DNA of 64,000 nucleotides from Kappaphycus alvarezii (taxonomy: Eukaryota > Rhodophyta > Florideophyceae > Gigartinales > Solieriaceae), in NCBI GenBank assembly GCA_002205965.3, contig NADL03000689.1:806001-870000 (forward strand), in the 5' to 3' direction. The position numbers were made by a program, and so were the translations under genes. This document shows positions 1-13,319 of this stretch, one piece after another; position 1 is the stretch's first letter; every line of letters begins with the position of its first letter. The notes beneath the pieces were generated by a model that worked only from the letters and a program-made list of their open reading frames with translations, did not search any database and was not told the DNA's origin.

Positions 1-3000
1 GTACTTTTATGTAAGAAATTAGTGTTGCCCCGCTTTAAAACTTTCCCTACTTCTAGAATAGCGAAAAACTACCTGCTTGATAATAATTTGTTTCTATTCG
101 GTTGTGTGATTGAACTGGCGTTCATTGAAGAAGAAAATATCACGAAGAAATAAATCATGCCGAATAGTTTCATTTCTATTTCAGTAAGGAAAATAGGAAT
201 CTGTATATTGTTTTTTGTAAGTAGAACGAGCTTGAAAAAGTAGAAATCAGAGTTCCTCTAAGAATACAATAACTATTACGTTTTAAAAAATTTTATGTAC
301 TACTATTAATTAATAGGAGTCTCGCCAAATAAATTTGATATTTTCTATTGTACTTAGTTAGCTACTGCCCTGAAATCTCTTCTTAACAGGCTCTGTTGAA
401 ACAAAAACAATTAAAAAACTTTTTACTTAAAATCATAATTATGCTTGTTACTTTATATTTCAGTTAGGTAATAGAAAAATGAGATTTAAATTCCTATTAT
501 TTTCACTTTCAGATATTTATTCGCTCAAATGGTAAATCTCTTATCGTTCTGGAAATTTTCTTAAAATAATGCCTCAAAAAATTGTACACTTAGTGATGAA
601 TTTTTATTTATTTCAGTTCAAAGCCTGTAATATTTCACTATCATAAAAAGGAAAAAATTGTGAAACTAATCTGGATTTAAAATTGACACCGGCCACAAAA
701 ATGCAGGCAGGATATTTTTATGCGTCGATTTATGTTCCTTAAATCTCTTTTTCCATCTCAAGTCCAATTTTAAATACCTTAAACCGTAATAAAAGATTCA
801 AAGAAGGGATTGCAGTCTTTTTTAATAAATCAAATGACTGATTAACCATCTTGTCTCGGAAATTTTCACATTCAAAGAGGTTCAAAACTTCTCAAGCTGT
901 ACAAAAAATAAAGAGGACTCAGCTGTACGGTATAAAGACGCTTTGGTATCAATGGTAGTCGCAAAAGGCGAAAAAGTCAATTCATAGTGATTTATTTCCC
1001 AGTGAAAAATCGTAAGCATGTAGGTAAATAAATTTCTTGTCAATTTTAAATATTTTTGCAGAACTGTATCACTCAAGGGCTGGTTCAGAAGCCAAAAAAG
1101 CTTTCTTTATCCGAAAAAAAACTGCAGTATCAGAAAACAGGTGACATTTTGACATCGGGTCTTTGTGGGGGAAAATTGGCCCAGTGATTTTAGACATCAA
1201 GCGGTACTGTCAGGATCGGAATACGATGATTTGTTTCCGTTATGCTCAGTGATTTCAATGAGATCCTCAGTTTACAGAAGTGGAGTAGATTAAAATTTAG
1301 AAAAGGAAAAATGGTTAGTGAAGAATACGTGGTTACTAAAGGAATCAGTATCACAGGTAAATAAAACCGCAATGTATCTTTTACCGACAATAGTACGTTT
1401 CTTAACTATACAGTTACATTACCGTTTATTGATGTCCTTACATTGATGAGAACGGTATAAGGAAGCTTTTCCCTGAATCTATTTTGTTCTGTGCGATTCT
1501 TTATCAGGAAATTTATGGAATATTTTCAGTTTCTCGTTTATAACGGAATCTCAAGTCCAAATAAATCATTATGAATTTTTATTTGAGCCCTATTCTTACA
1601 TTTTCGTTCATATATATAATAATTTCATCTCTATTCAATACGCGAAAAAAATGAATTTCGGGCAGTTGAAGCTTTTAAATGTGTTATATATTAGCGGAAG
1701 ATTAAATTGCAGTACATTTATATCGCACCCTGAATCCCAATTATTTCCCTTATTTCTGTTCGACAAAATTAAACCACAGACTTTCAAATATTTGCTTCAG
1801 CTAATATTGCAAAATTTCCCACCTTGATATCTCCTGAAGTACCTAGACTCATTGATTTACTTTTTAATGATCTAAATGATATTGAATGGGACATTTACCA
1901 AAATTCTTCGCTCCCTCCATCAAGGTCACTCTACAGGACCAAATTTTCGTTCATAAGAAAATGATGAGGTAACTGATTTACTATACATATTAAAGGTTAA
2001 AGTGGCTTCGAATCAGTAGAACCACGAGACTCTCCATCATCTCTATCCTCTCTTTTCCAAAATAAGACTCTTTTTTATTGCAGATAATTATTTTTCCACC
2101 CTCAAAATATTTATACTAATAGTACGACCGATTGTTATTATTTTTCAGGAAATGTACCCTAGTGCCACGAAAATATTCTCATTTTTCGTAATCTCGTTTT
2201 CTTCTTGCCATAAATTCCCTCCTTCGTTGATTGTTTGCTCTTATCATTAAATTATCATTTATCAGTCAAAAACTGCTTTCTGAGGTAAATGGAGGTAACA
2301 ATAGGCTCCGATCGAATATTTTAGAACCAAATAAAACTCTTTCTTTAGTTATGTCTCAACTTTTTACGTCAAGGAACGATAAACTTCTGTCTGTCTCTAA
2401 ACAGAGGCTAAAAAAATATGAGATCAGAGTAATACCCATGTTTAGACATGTATACTACCTAACAGAAAAGACCCAAGACCGAAAAGAGTTCTTTTTCATA
2501 ATCGGAGTTTATGGTTGATTGTACACGGCATATTTAACTCATTAAGACTTACACATTGATCATGGATACCAGTTACTCTTTTTTGCGCAGAACTCTACAT
2601 AAAGGAGAGTACAATTGGGAGCAGCGGACTGCCAGCGCTTTGTTTCACTAAATTTAATTTTACGGAAAGGTGGAGATTATAATTCAAGAATTCCAGGCAG
2701 AAATTTCGATGCACGTAAAGATTAAGAAAGGGAAATGAGATTGTTCCTAAGTATAAGTACCCTGTAGTACCATAATGTAGATATAGTCGTACATGCAGGG
2801 TAAATACGAGTAAAAAGTGAACTAATCGAGTCATTTCTGTACAAAAATGTTCAAAAAAAGAGATGCAAGTACCTTTTAAGTGAAATAGAAAATTTTCTGA
2901 CTAGTATTGAGGAATAGAAGCAGATTTAACGGTATAATGTATAAATTTAAGATTCCTTTGAGCTCAGAGTGCGAATAGGTTCTTTCTAAGGAGCTGTAAT

Positions 3001-6000
3001 GTGCGCATTTAATTACTCTTCAATGTAATTTTTTGACCAAAGGAACACTTTAGGAACTGACTTCAAACGGTTTGTATGCCCGTATTATTTTGAAAGCAGA
3101 AAGATTAAACGCGTCTTTCCTTGATAATATTTTGAGCTTAAATTAATTTCTGTAAGAATAGTGGGATATGTCGAAAAATAAGCTGCCGGTCTTATTATGT
3201 TAGTGCCGCCCCAGTGAGGAAAAATGCATTTTGGGCTCTTACGTATATGAGAATTTTTTAATGTTTAAAGGCTTACCATCCATTGAATCCCATATATTTT
3301 CGTTAGTGAGGACTTTTTTCTCTGTCTTGTATCAATTTCTACTTTTGATTTGAATCTACAAAATTCATCATGTGACGACAAAAGTAGACTAGAATTTTGG
3401 ATCCATTCAATTGTTGGATGTAAGACGAAAACAAAAATATATATTACTTGAATTATGGTTATATGTTTGAAATTGTAGTTCGCAGAGAAAAAGATTACAA
3501 GAATAGAACAAATACGTGCAGAATGTGGAAATTGGATTTCGTTAAAATGTTTTATACATCAAGAACTCTTCAATAGATTGATGAAGTACATTTCAATAGA
3601 AAAATAGGACTCTAATGAAGACCATTATGAATGAGAGAGGGAAAATAATTTACTTGAGATACTGTAAGGCTATACACTGTATCTTTTTAAATTTTTCATT
3701 GAATTGAAAGCAAAATATTTTAGGTATTTCTTTCATTTCTAGTTCATTTTAATTATTGCCTTATATGAATATCTTTTGAAACGACCAAAAGAACATTCTG
3801 TTTCCTTTTCAAAACTGAGCTAAGTATCGATTATATCAATTTATATGAAAAGTTCATTGTATACCCCAGGGTTTAGTTGAACCTCAAAACATAAACTTTA
3901 CATACTTTACTTCAGGAAGTTTTTTGGATGACTGGATCATTGCTTGAATATGATCAAAGTTAAGGAAAAGGTATGACTTAATTTGTAGAATATTCTGCCT
4001 CGGGACATCATCCATTGTAAAGCACAAATAAGGACATTTTTATCTTTTTCAAACAGCACAAAATTCCAAGAGAACATTTAAAGACAGAAATCGTTGAGTA
4101 TTGATATTTTGTTTAGAGTAAACAAACGGATATTTAATAGAACAGAAATTATTTGACCCAATTCCAAGGAAACAGTAAGTCTCGACCTATTATATGCGGC
4201 TAAATTCAAAATTTCACCTACCTGGTTAAAACTTATGACCATTTTCGATAAGTATTTTTAGTTTATTGGGCAATCAAACGATAATTTTGGACAAATAATA
4301 GTTCCTTATTTTGCCGAGAAGACCTTTTCCAGGCTTCTGAACTAGATATTATTTCCTAATCTCCCCCAGTAAATTAATTAAGAAAGTTGGTTTATTTTCG
4401 TTTCAGTCTGCCTCTATTGAATTAAGTGATCCTACTAGGTACTAGACGAGTTCAACAACCAATCAATCATCAACTGGTCATTGATTAATGTACAGGGCAG
4501 AATCTATAGTTATTTTATTGTACAGTATTATTAAAAACACATAGCAAACTACTCTCCTAACCAAAATTACGAAAATTTGGGATAAATTGTAGACGTTGAA
4601 AACCTAGACTTGCCAAAAACGTGAAGCTGGCATTTTTTGATAGTTCTACAAGTTCTTTTGGCATCTATGTTGTCAAACCTGTCATTGAACGTACATATGT
4701 TTGGGAAATAAAGCGATAAACATAAGGAAAATGGCACAACCATAAAACATGAAAATATATGAAATTTGCAAGAGTAAATTCATGCCATGTTGAAAAATAG
4801 AAAGTATATTATGCACATATCAGAGAGTCCTACATTAACCGAGAAGGAAGCTGCCCGAAGCCATCGTCATGGGGGAGTGTATTTTCTTTCTTAACTTTTC
4901 TTGCTGTAGAAATACTATTTTCAGTTTTATTTCAAGCAATAGTTACGCCTAGAAGGTAAAATCGATTTTATCACATTTCGCTAAAAATGAGACGGACCTC
5001 TTCGTTCGAAGATTATTTTCATTACCCTGTAATAACATATCTATAGCTTCCTAAATATCAGCTTCCGTTCTAAGTCTCCATGTCCTCTAAATAGCCCCAG
5101 ATGAAGCTCTCTACTGTCTTTGCAAGGTACTGTTAATTTATTAGGTATGCTCTCGTTCAGATGTTAAATAGAATTCATAGTTCTGCACGAAAAGAAAAAA
5201 CCAATTGTCAGGGGTATTAAGATCTTGGCATTGAGACAGATGCATGTTCGGATCCTTTTAAATACAGGAAAATGAGCATCTAGAAAAATGTTTGCAATTA
5301 TAAGTTTCATAATGGATAAATTACTACTCTCATTCCATTCTTCTATGCAATGAATTGAAGCATCAACTTAGGAACTTAGTTTTGATTTGTACGAGAATTT
5401 TCAGGGAGAAATAAGATTTCGTCCACTTTCGTAAAATCTTTGCGTAGTCTTCGAGTTACAGTTTCAACCAAAAAAGGATAAGGATCCTTTTCAAAATCAT
5501 GATGAATAATTCGATCATTTCATATCATTGATAAGTATGTTGACACATTACATTTTGCTTCTTCTCCGTGTCTGTCAGCCAAAAAAAACATATTCATGTT
5601 ATTACAACTTATCTAGCACTTACTTCAAAGAGCTCCACAGTCTGCGATCGAAATAGAAATGATAATAACTTCATCTTGAAGTCGGCTATAAGAACTTCTG
5701 GGTTGAAACTTCTTTACCAAGGAGTCCTACTATATTGCCTACATTCGAGTTTGAGGTACGGCCAGCCTGTATAGATAAGTTATATGCTTATGAAATTTGA
5801 GCTCTCTCAGTTATGGAGACAACTACTTCATCATTACACAATTGGCTGATTGAAGACTTATAGTATCCAGAATATATCCGGGGCAGTTGAAAGTCCACTG
5901 GGATTTCTCGGCTCCTGTTTTTATATTCGTGAGCGCGAAAAGTGGGTCCTAATATCCTTTTCAATCCTTGCTGACATAATATTATGCAACCAGAACTTTA

Positions 6001-9000
6001 AAAATCATTCAGCATTCTCTTGTAGATACATAAACTAATCCTTTCTGTTCGAGAGAGAAAATTGACGCACTTTTTGACGTAGTCCCAGGAAAGTGCCAAT
6101 AATAATAGAGCCCATAACGTAATCAACTGCATCATTACGTTTGTACTCAATTCATATCCAAATCCAGCTGAATTTGGAGGTCTTTACCCTTCCAAAAGAA
6201 CCTACGTTCTCAACTTTTCACACAAATGTATGACCCCTGTAAAAAATACCATCTTTTCTTTTCTAGTTACAACAGGAACAAATAAATATTTATCATATAA
6301 ATTTACCAGATTGGCTTCCAATGAAAATATCAAGGAATTTCATTTCGAAATAATAAGCTTCAGGCAACGGAAAGATTCATCGGAGCCTCAGGCAACCAAA
6401 TGATTAGAACATATTAGTTAACCGTCCGCGAGTAGTCCTTTTCGATCTAGTCTAGAACATTAATATTTATTCTTTAACAATTGTTCGGCACTAAATATTA
6501 GTGATTCTGGAGAGACTAGCAAATCCCTTCTGCATTAATAGCGGTTGCTTTAATATGGGTACTGCTGCAAGTTGTATCATTTTGAATCGTGCTACAGTGA
6601 TCATTTTCATATCCTACTTTAGGAAGCCCTCAACTACTAATTTATGTCCCAGCTTTCATTTATTGATCCATTTCAGCCATACATGAAGAAAAATCATCCC
6701 CTCAGTACTCAACGCTTGAAAACACCACGCTATGTTCCTGCATAGTGTCTGCAGTGAAAAAACACTTTTCGTTCAGCTGAAATTTCTTTTTAGATGTCGT
6801 TTACAGTTTGATAGAGCCGTTTAGGTCCCCCAGATGCAGCAGTCTTGCAAACATGAAGCAATAGGTTCGAGAAAAGTGATGACATCTGTTTAAGTACTTG
6901 ACTGTAGTGTTACCCATCAGCGACGACTTATGCCGCATAACGCATTAGACGCATGGATATAACCGACCACATCTTCCATGCATTAAAATAACCCCAAAAT
7001 TTCCCCTCTTTTGAGAAGCAACTAAATATTTAAAGAACTTTCTCGAGCTCTGAAAATTATAGAAGAGCTACGACGCGCGAGAAAATCAAATATTCTTGAA
7101 GTTCCATCTTGTTCGAAGGATGTCACTATAAGAGATTCAGTAAGTAGGAACTTAAAATCACAAATTATACCTCATCATGAATAATTAGATAAGTTTTGTT
7201 GTTACGAAAGTATAGAATAGATCTTTCAATCCTGAAAATGAAATCAATTAGTAGTCTTTAATTACAGTAAAAGCTATTTTCGCTTGATGTACCATCAAAA
7301 CGCAAAATATTTCTTCACGAAGGGCCCCTTACCACAATATTTGTTAGCATAATCTTCCGTATTGAATTCTAACTATTTTACGTGTGATAAATATTTAGAA
7401 AATAGTTTAAATTACTCTCTTTTTGATTGTATATCACCAGAAATGGATAGGCACTTTCATTTCCTGAAAGATTTATTTCTTTCAGAAAAAGAACTTATCT
7501 CAAGCCAGTAGGTCGTGTTTAAATTTTCTTCTACATTAAGAAGCCCATCAATTTCTGCGTCTAGAAAAATTGACTAGTCGTACTTAATACTTTTTTAATG
7601 TAACAATAGTTATTTTTCGTTTATGAATCCAAATTCTTTTCACACCTTCATTTTTTTCTAATTTTAATATCCATGTCCTTCCTTTTTACAAAAAATCATT
7701 TTAACTCACCACCCGCTTTATTCTATAAGTTCCGTTCCTAATTTTTTATCGACAAGGATTTTTTATGGGGCCTACAAACCGGAGAAAATTCAAATTGTGA
7801 TAACTTTTTTGGCCGAGGCCTACAAAAGTATCAGGGCTGTACCTATATTTAAGCATTTTGACCGCGAAATTCAAGCTTAACCACAACTACTAGCCAACTT
7901 GTTAATCCACCCGCTCACCTCCTCCCTTTCCAACTACGTGGTCACCTATTACCAGTTACTCACAATTACCAATACTAAACGATCCTAGGCTGTTGACACA
8001 CCTCTTAGTAAAGTAGGAAAGACGTACTGATTGTAAATATCGCCACAGAAAGATACATTAGATACGTTGATGGATTTCCATGTGTTACGTATAGAATTCG
8101 CTGCCATACGAAGATATTGCATAGAGTTAAAATTGGTAAAAAGGTAAGTAAACTTCAAAATTTCAAACTATCATCGAAGAAGATATCAAATGATCGACCA
8201 ATCTATCCCAAAGAGCGGATTCTCATAAAAATAATTTCTGATATATCATCTCCAACATTTCTCTGATGATAATCTATCTTGATAGAGATAACACTTTTCT
8301 TCTGATAAAGCACTATGTAAATAGTTTTAGTATTCGTGGCCTTACGTGGATACTGTTTGAAATAAGTTGAGTCAGACATTGATGCCTCAGTTTTTTTCTG
8401 TCAATATGAGTCTGAAAATTATTTCTCAACATAAGAAATCTTTTCTACTCGGGGACTTCTTAACATAATAATAGTTAATTCTCGTTCCGTCGCTTAATTT
8501 GCTTCAAGAAAATATTTCATGGGATCAATTCTCTCAAATCAAGAGTAAAATTATATGAATAATTTTCTAGACAAGTAAAAAGAGCTAAAAAAATTTCAGA
8601 AAGTGCGCTAAATTTTGAAAAAACTATGCATGTAGTTCAAGGTATAACAGTTATAAATGGTACTTATTTGTGATTTTTTTGCATTTAAGTAATCATTACA
8701 CATGAAAAATATGTATATGTTTCCTTTGTGACTCGAAAAATGCAGGGACCGTTTGTTTCTGGAAACTTTTGGTATCCAATTTTTCCTCAAAAGCAGCCTC
8801 GTAAATTGTTTAATTCCTCAACAGTCCAAATATGAGTCTTATATATAAAAAATACATTATTTGCAAGCTTGTGAGTGCGGCGTAGATATTCTCTTCGCTC
8901 TTTCATGGTCTACCAATCGACAATAATAGATGAAAGATACCTGACTCTAATATCACTTTATGGTGACCAGTCTGGTGTTACTTTTCATTATATTTTGAAA

Positions 9001-10775
9001 TTCTTGGGACTCAAGTGCTGTAAATTTGTACATTATTTTATGGTATGTTAACTTGGGTTACATGGATGAATAAAGCCTTAGTTTTAAGATGTCACTCCAA
9101 TTTTTAATAGTACAGTAAATATTTATTCTTCATCAATTGCCGATACCAGGTTTTTCCCTCGATAGGCTACTTTCTATCGGCCATAGCGTTACCCTCATCT
9201 GAGGCACACTTTTTCCTCATATGAGGATAACGATATGACCGATACAGCACACTTTATCCTCTGTACAGTAACTAAAAAAGATTTTTGGGGCCCGTAAATT
9301 ATTACTAAAATTATACTCCAAAAGCACATAATTAAAGTAAAAAAGTGCTTACTGGATTCAACTCTACACCATTTCGGCTAAAGCAATCACCTGGAGGATA
9401 CAATATGGAAATTGGCGCTAAAAGCGAAGGTTATCAAGTGGAATAAAGTAGTTCGTACCCTGACTTTCGGTAAAATTGCCGAAAATTTTGATTTGATAGA
9501 GCTTCAGTATTGGATAAAGTAGAGGTTACAAAAAAAGATAGAAATATAACATTTTTTACTTGAAATTATAGCTCTAAACTTTGTCTTCATATGAGGACAA
9601 TGGTCCTATAGACGCTAGGGAACTGGAACAAATAAGTAGCTGCAGCTGCTTATTTCTGTTGCTTCATATCTACTCAGAGAAGGTCCCCGACATACCTTTT
9701 CGTTCAATAAAAAACGATTATTTTCATCTTCCTTTCATAATAAGCGGCATTTTGATTCTAATATTACGAAATATTTGAAGTGAAGAAGCACTTGAATCAT
9801 TTTGAGTACTACAGAACAATTCTGTTTTCGGTGGAATCGACTGTTCATGTACTTCGCACACATTCTTAACAGCCATTGTAGCGCATTTTTGTGTACAATA
9901 AAATAAGAAATGTGAATATCTACAGGAAGACATCGAAACTGACCCAAAAAATACCGCAGAATAGTGTCTCAAAAATGTCAAATTTTTATATTATATACTC
10001 AAACTTCATTGAATTAAAATAATCTCCAAAAAATTACTTAAGAGTTATTTTCGGCGAATTTAGAAGATACACGCTCCTGCATGAGCCCATTTCGGCAGTA
10101 ACAGATCAATTAGTGCTTTAAAACTAAAGTAAAGTCTACTAAAGCCTAAAAATACTTTTCTACCCCATAAGAAGAAACTTTCTTAGGTATTCGCATCACA
10201 GAAATTAGCAACAAAAAAATTGATATCATTTCTAAGAACATACTGTTGGTGAGAGCTGGTCACGCCGTGAATGCATCACAGAAGGCAAAATGGTGAATTA
10301 AGATTTTCTCGGACTTATATATACAACACAACGTTTGAATTTCAACATTCAACATCAGCGAAGCTCAGTTGATAGTTACAGCTCAAATAAAACCAAAGCT
10401 TTAAGAGTCCATCAGTAGAAAAAAATATTTTTTTGCCTTCAGGAGATCAATCGAAATGAATTTCCATTTCCTTCTTAGGGTGGACTAAAAACACCAAAGA
10501 ATTGTCTATTGAACATAGAACATAGTGGTTCAAATAGAAAAAACAGGATTACCTGGGAGAGAAACTGTGACAAAATGATTTTTAGTAGTTCTCTCGAAAG
10601 TTTCTTGTGATTGGAAAAAACATTCCGGGAGAAATTAATGTATCGAAATAATGCGAAAGTCAGGGAAAGTTGAACGGTGTGCTGTATGCATGTGAAGAGC
10701 CAAGAGTGAACGCTTTTGAGGGCGCCATTATTTGGATGTCGTACAAGCGCATTATCCTCTTACATGCGTACAGAA
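1..10775. other. AT-rich gene-free block
   Basis: No open frame here exceeds about 95 codons, and none resembles a known protein on either strand. The base composition is strongly A+T rich, with many short A and T runs, unlike the gene island that begins near 10.8 kb. The block is probably made of very old, mutated transposons: a roughly 55-bp segment at 6954-7008 recurs at 18168-18222 and 32885-32937, and the last of these lies inside a recognisable retrotransposon ruin. Isolated TGTACAG words occur (for example near 4520 and 9261) but not in arrays. I see no RNA gene, although an AT-rich ruin could hide one. Confidence 0.6.
6954..7008 (-). repeat. Dispersed 55-bp repeat, copy 1
   Basis: On the minus strand this copy contains ATGGAAGATGTGGTCGGTTA. 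Over a 38-bp core it differs from the copy at 18185-18222 at about four positions, and it is also close to the copy at 32885-32937. The flanks of the three copies diverge, so this is a short dispersed repeat and not a long duplication. Its origin is unknown. Confidence 0.6.
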
Positions 10776-10924
10776 TCAATCCACGGCCGGTATGGTTTCA
10801 ACGGTGAAAGACTTCCTGTTGAGATCGGTAACGCGGGAAAGGTTTCTACTGGTCAGGCGTGAGCAGCATACTGTAGCATCCGTCATGGGATATGCGAGGG
10901 CATAATCAAGCCACAGGTTCCATC

Positions 10925-10973
10925 TACTGTACAGTACACAGTACTGTACAGTACTGTACAGTACTGTACTGTA
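10925..10973. repeat. TACTGTACAGTA palindrome array, upstream of CFIm25
   Basis: This is a near-perfect array of the 10-bp unit TACTGTACAG, itself an inverted repeat, with about four to five overlapping copies. It lies roughly 0.85 kb upstream of the CFIm25-like start codon. A further copy is seen near 11153 and a variant near 11312. Similar arrays occupy the 5' spacers of the other host genes in the window. A promoter, boundary or cruciform role is possible but not shown. Confidence 0.7.
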
Positions 10974-11815
10974 AGGACAGTAAGCTGGCTGGCCTCCCTT
11001 CCACCTTCTGGTAGATTGGAGTGCCATCCACAGCTTTCGACGCATCGTACGGTTTCGCAATTGGCTTGACAATGATACGATATCTACGCTCCGGTACAAA
11101 TTTACTGGATACCAACCCACATATCTACCACAGTAATTTAACCCCCCATTTACACAGTACTGTAAGCCCTCTCTGGGTGAAATAAGCGCTGTGCAGAAAT
11201 CCTGTTGAACGGATCATTCGAATCCAGATACATTACTTTACACTATAATGTCAAAGAAATAATATATTATGTATTATTATTATATTATTATTATTATACA
11301 AACAGTCCTGTACTGGTACAGTATGTTATGCCCTTAATAGCCCGCGATGCTTTTTTTGGAATGGCTTGGCTCTTGACAGAGTTTAACAAAAAAAGTATCA
11401 AGTTGGTCTTTCTGCTGTGCTAATTCTGTGTTTACAGTTTTATGATGGGCTCAAAAATAATATGGAACATATGAATAATCGAAAAATTACTGCCATACTA
11501 TATTGCAGATTTAAGTCTAGGCCAACTTCATGGGGAAACAATTGTCTGATGCAAGCTCGCTGAGTGCTGCTTCACGATTAGCTGCTTTCTAATCCGCCGA
11601 CTTCTACTGCTCTCCAATCAAGGTCTAACATCGTCCACCCGCGTCGATAATCTTCCTTCAAGTTTGAAAGAGCTCAGAACCGAGAGCACAGGGCTGAGTG
11701 ACTTTGGAATCGAGTGATTACTTACTGCTCTCAGTCCGTGGTAGTTTATGCAGTTTTGCTGGGCGTCGTTGAAGTTGAGTCTTTTCCAGAGTATTTCAAG
11801 TTTTGGCGACCTGAT
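10974..11815 (+). promoter_or_regulatory. 5' region of the CFIm25-like gene
   Basis: This 0.8-kb spacer holds an A/T triplet tract around 11268-11298, scattered TGTAC words, and a CCAAT-like word near 11615 about 200 bp before the start codon. No TATA box can be assigned with confidence. A short minus-strand open frame at 10924-11115 runs through the palindrome array and is probably spurious. Confidence 0.35.
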
Positions 11816-12947
11816 ATGGCCGAGACAGCTGATCGAACCGCTGACGGTGATGACCCATCTCCGCAATCAGAAAAGCCGAAGGATATTACCGATGACACAA
11901 ACTCTAGTAGCCCACACTTACAGGCGAATGGACCTCTTCACACCGCCGAGGACCTTGCTGCCGACCAACCCGATCGCAAACAGGAAGAGAAGCCCGAGGT
12001 GCCTGCTTCTATCGCGGAACAACGGGAAAATCCTTCTACCAATAATGTCTGCGAGACTGTAGATCCGCAAAAAGAGAACGGCACACAAGCCGCAAACAAA
12101 GATGATGACGACGATCCGTTTGCTGGGCTCGACGATGTGTCCAGCATGGACATTTTTGATCTCTCCAACTACTCTTTCGGCAAGAAGAACTCCGAGAGTA
12201 AGTCCCGTGCGATGCAACAGCTTTCGAAAGTTCAACTGGCGGAAGTTCTTCGAAAGAATTATGAACAAAGAGGCATGCGTCGTTCTGTTGGAGCTGTTAT
12301 TCTTGTGCATTCTCACAATTTTCCACATGTGCTTCTTCTTCAAAGAAGTGATGGAAAAGGTGAATACGCGCTTCCTGGCGGAAGATTGCGGCCGGGTGAG
12401 AGTGATGAGGAAGGTTTGCAGAGGAAGCTCGGTGCAAAGTTGAAACCGATCGCGCAGGGTGATCCTGAGGAGGATCAGGAACTAGACATTGGAGAGAAAA
12501 GTACGATACCCTTGCCTTTCATGCTCTTACTAAAGCAACACCCCTTCTGTGACGGAACGCGAAATAGGCATTTGTCTCTCGGCGGTGCCACCCCTTCCCT
12601 CTGTGTCCTGATTACCAAGTTCAGTATTGCTAACCTATCCATTTTATTTTTCGTCGTGCGGGTTGAATCTGTCTGTAACACCGTGTCTTTCTGCAGTCTG
12701 CAATTGGTACGCCATCGATTTCAACCGCAGATACTATCCCTACGTTCCCGCTCATATTACGAAACCAAAGGAAGAACTCCATGTTTACACCGTCATGTTG
12801 CCTTGCAAGTTCACGTTTTCAGTACCAAAGAATTTGCAGCTCGTCGCTGTACCGATGTTTGAATTGTACAACAACGCAAGTACCTACGGTGACGTAATAT
12901 GCGCAATCCCCGCGCTACTATCAAGATGGCATATTAACTATTGCTAG
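11816..12947 (+). CDS. NUDT21: CFIm25 / NUDT21-like pre-mRNA cleavage factor subunit (2 exons)
   Basis: This is the 25-kDa subunit of cleavage factor Im, which binds UGUA in pre-mRNA and helps choose the poly(A) site in the nucleus. Exons are 11816-12500 and 12697-12947, giving 311 residues. The first roughly 120 residues are an acidic, poorly conserved extension. The conserved part follows: LSNYSFG, GMRRSVGAVILVH, a Nudix box at about residues 186-208 (LPGGRLRPGESDEEGL), then YPYVPAHITKPKEE, VPKNLQLVAVPMFELY and a C-terminal LLSRWHINY. The Nudix box lacks the catalytic glutamates, as is usual in this non-hydrolysing family. The ATG at 11816 is chosen because the frame upstream has only a GTG. 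The N-terminal extension is longer than in the animal protein. The assignment is secure. Confidence 0.93.
12501..12696 (+). other. Phase-1 spliceosomal intron in the CFIm25-like gene
   Basis: The intron is 196 bp with donor AA|GTACG and acceptor TTTCTGCAG|TC. A branch-like GCTAAC lies at 12629-12634. Joining the exons splits one isoleucine codon, keeps the frame (936 coding bases in total), and joins LDIGEK to CNWYAIDF, which matches the family alignment. It is the only intron I can demonstrate in the seven host genes. Confidence 0.85.
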
Positions 12948-13319
12948 CGTTATCACTGCCGATTGGGAAGACCATGTACATATATAAGAAGAGTGGGCCT
13001 TCGCCACATTCTTCCGGCGACTAAGAATACAAAATGACCACCATCGATGGAGGCTGACTTCTGCTGCAAAGATTACTACAGCTTCCTTGGAATTTGCGCA
13101 CTTCCCGTCATGTTTCAGACGTGGCCAATGTCAAGAAGCATACGGCTCGTGTGACTTAGTCCCTTGTAAACACCGGTTTACATTGGCAAGATCGCACTTG
13201 TAAAGACCTACTAACGGCATGGGTTCACCTCCATCTGTATCTGATCTGCGGTAGCCTGTCTAAGTAATTTATGCACGTGATTCTGCCTAACGATGGGAAA
13301 CTACTTGTGTGTGTCATTC
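12948..13319. other. Convergent 3' spacer between CFIm25-like and RSH genes
   Basis: This 372-bp spacer lies between two stop codons on opposite strands. It holds a perfect 7-bp inverted repeat with a 4-nt loop at 13165-13182 (TGTAAAC, ACCG, GTTTACA) and several TGTA words usable as CFIm sites. No TACTGTACAG array is present, in contrast to the 5' spacers. The hairpin could serve 3'-end formation of either transcript; that is inference. Confidence 0.4.

Noticed and set aside
2231-2518. 95-codon plus frame in the AT-rich block
   Set aside because: It starts with TTG, has no motif, and is of a length expected by chance in this block.
10925-10973. Tandem units taken as a CRISPR array
   Set aside because: The units are adjoining and self-complementary with no spacers, and the genome is eukaryotic.
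11714-12862. Single-exon 382-codon reading of the CFIm25 gene starting at 11714
   Set aside because: The start would be GTG, and the frame after 12500 is intron sequence. The spliced model restores the conserved C-terminal half in another frame.
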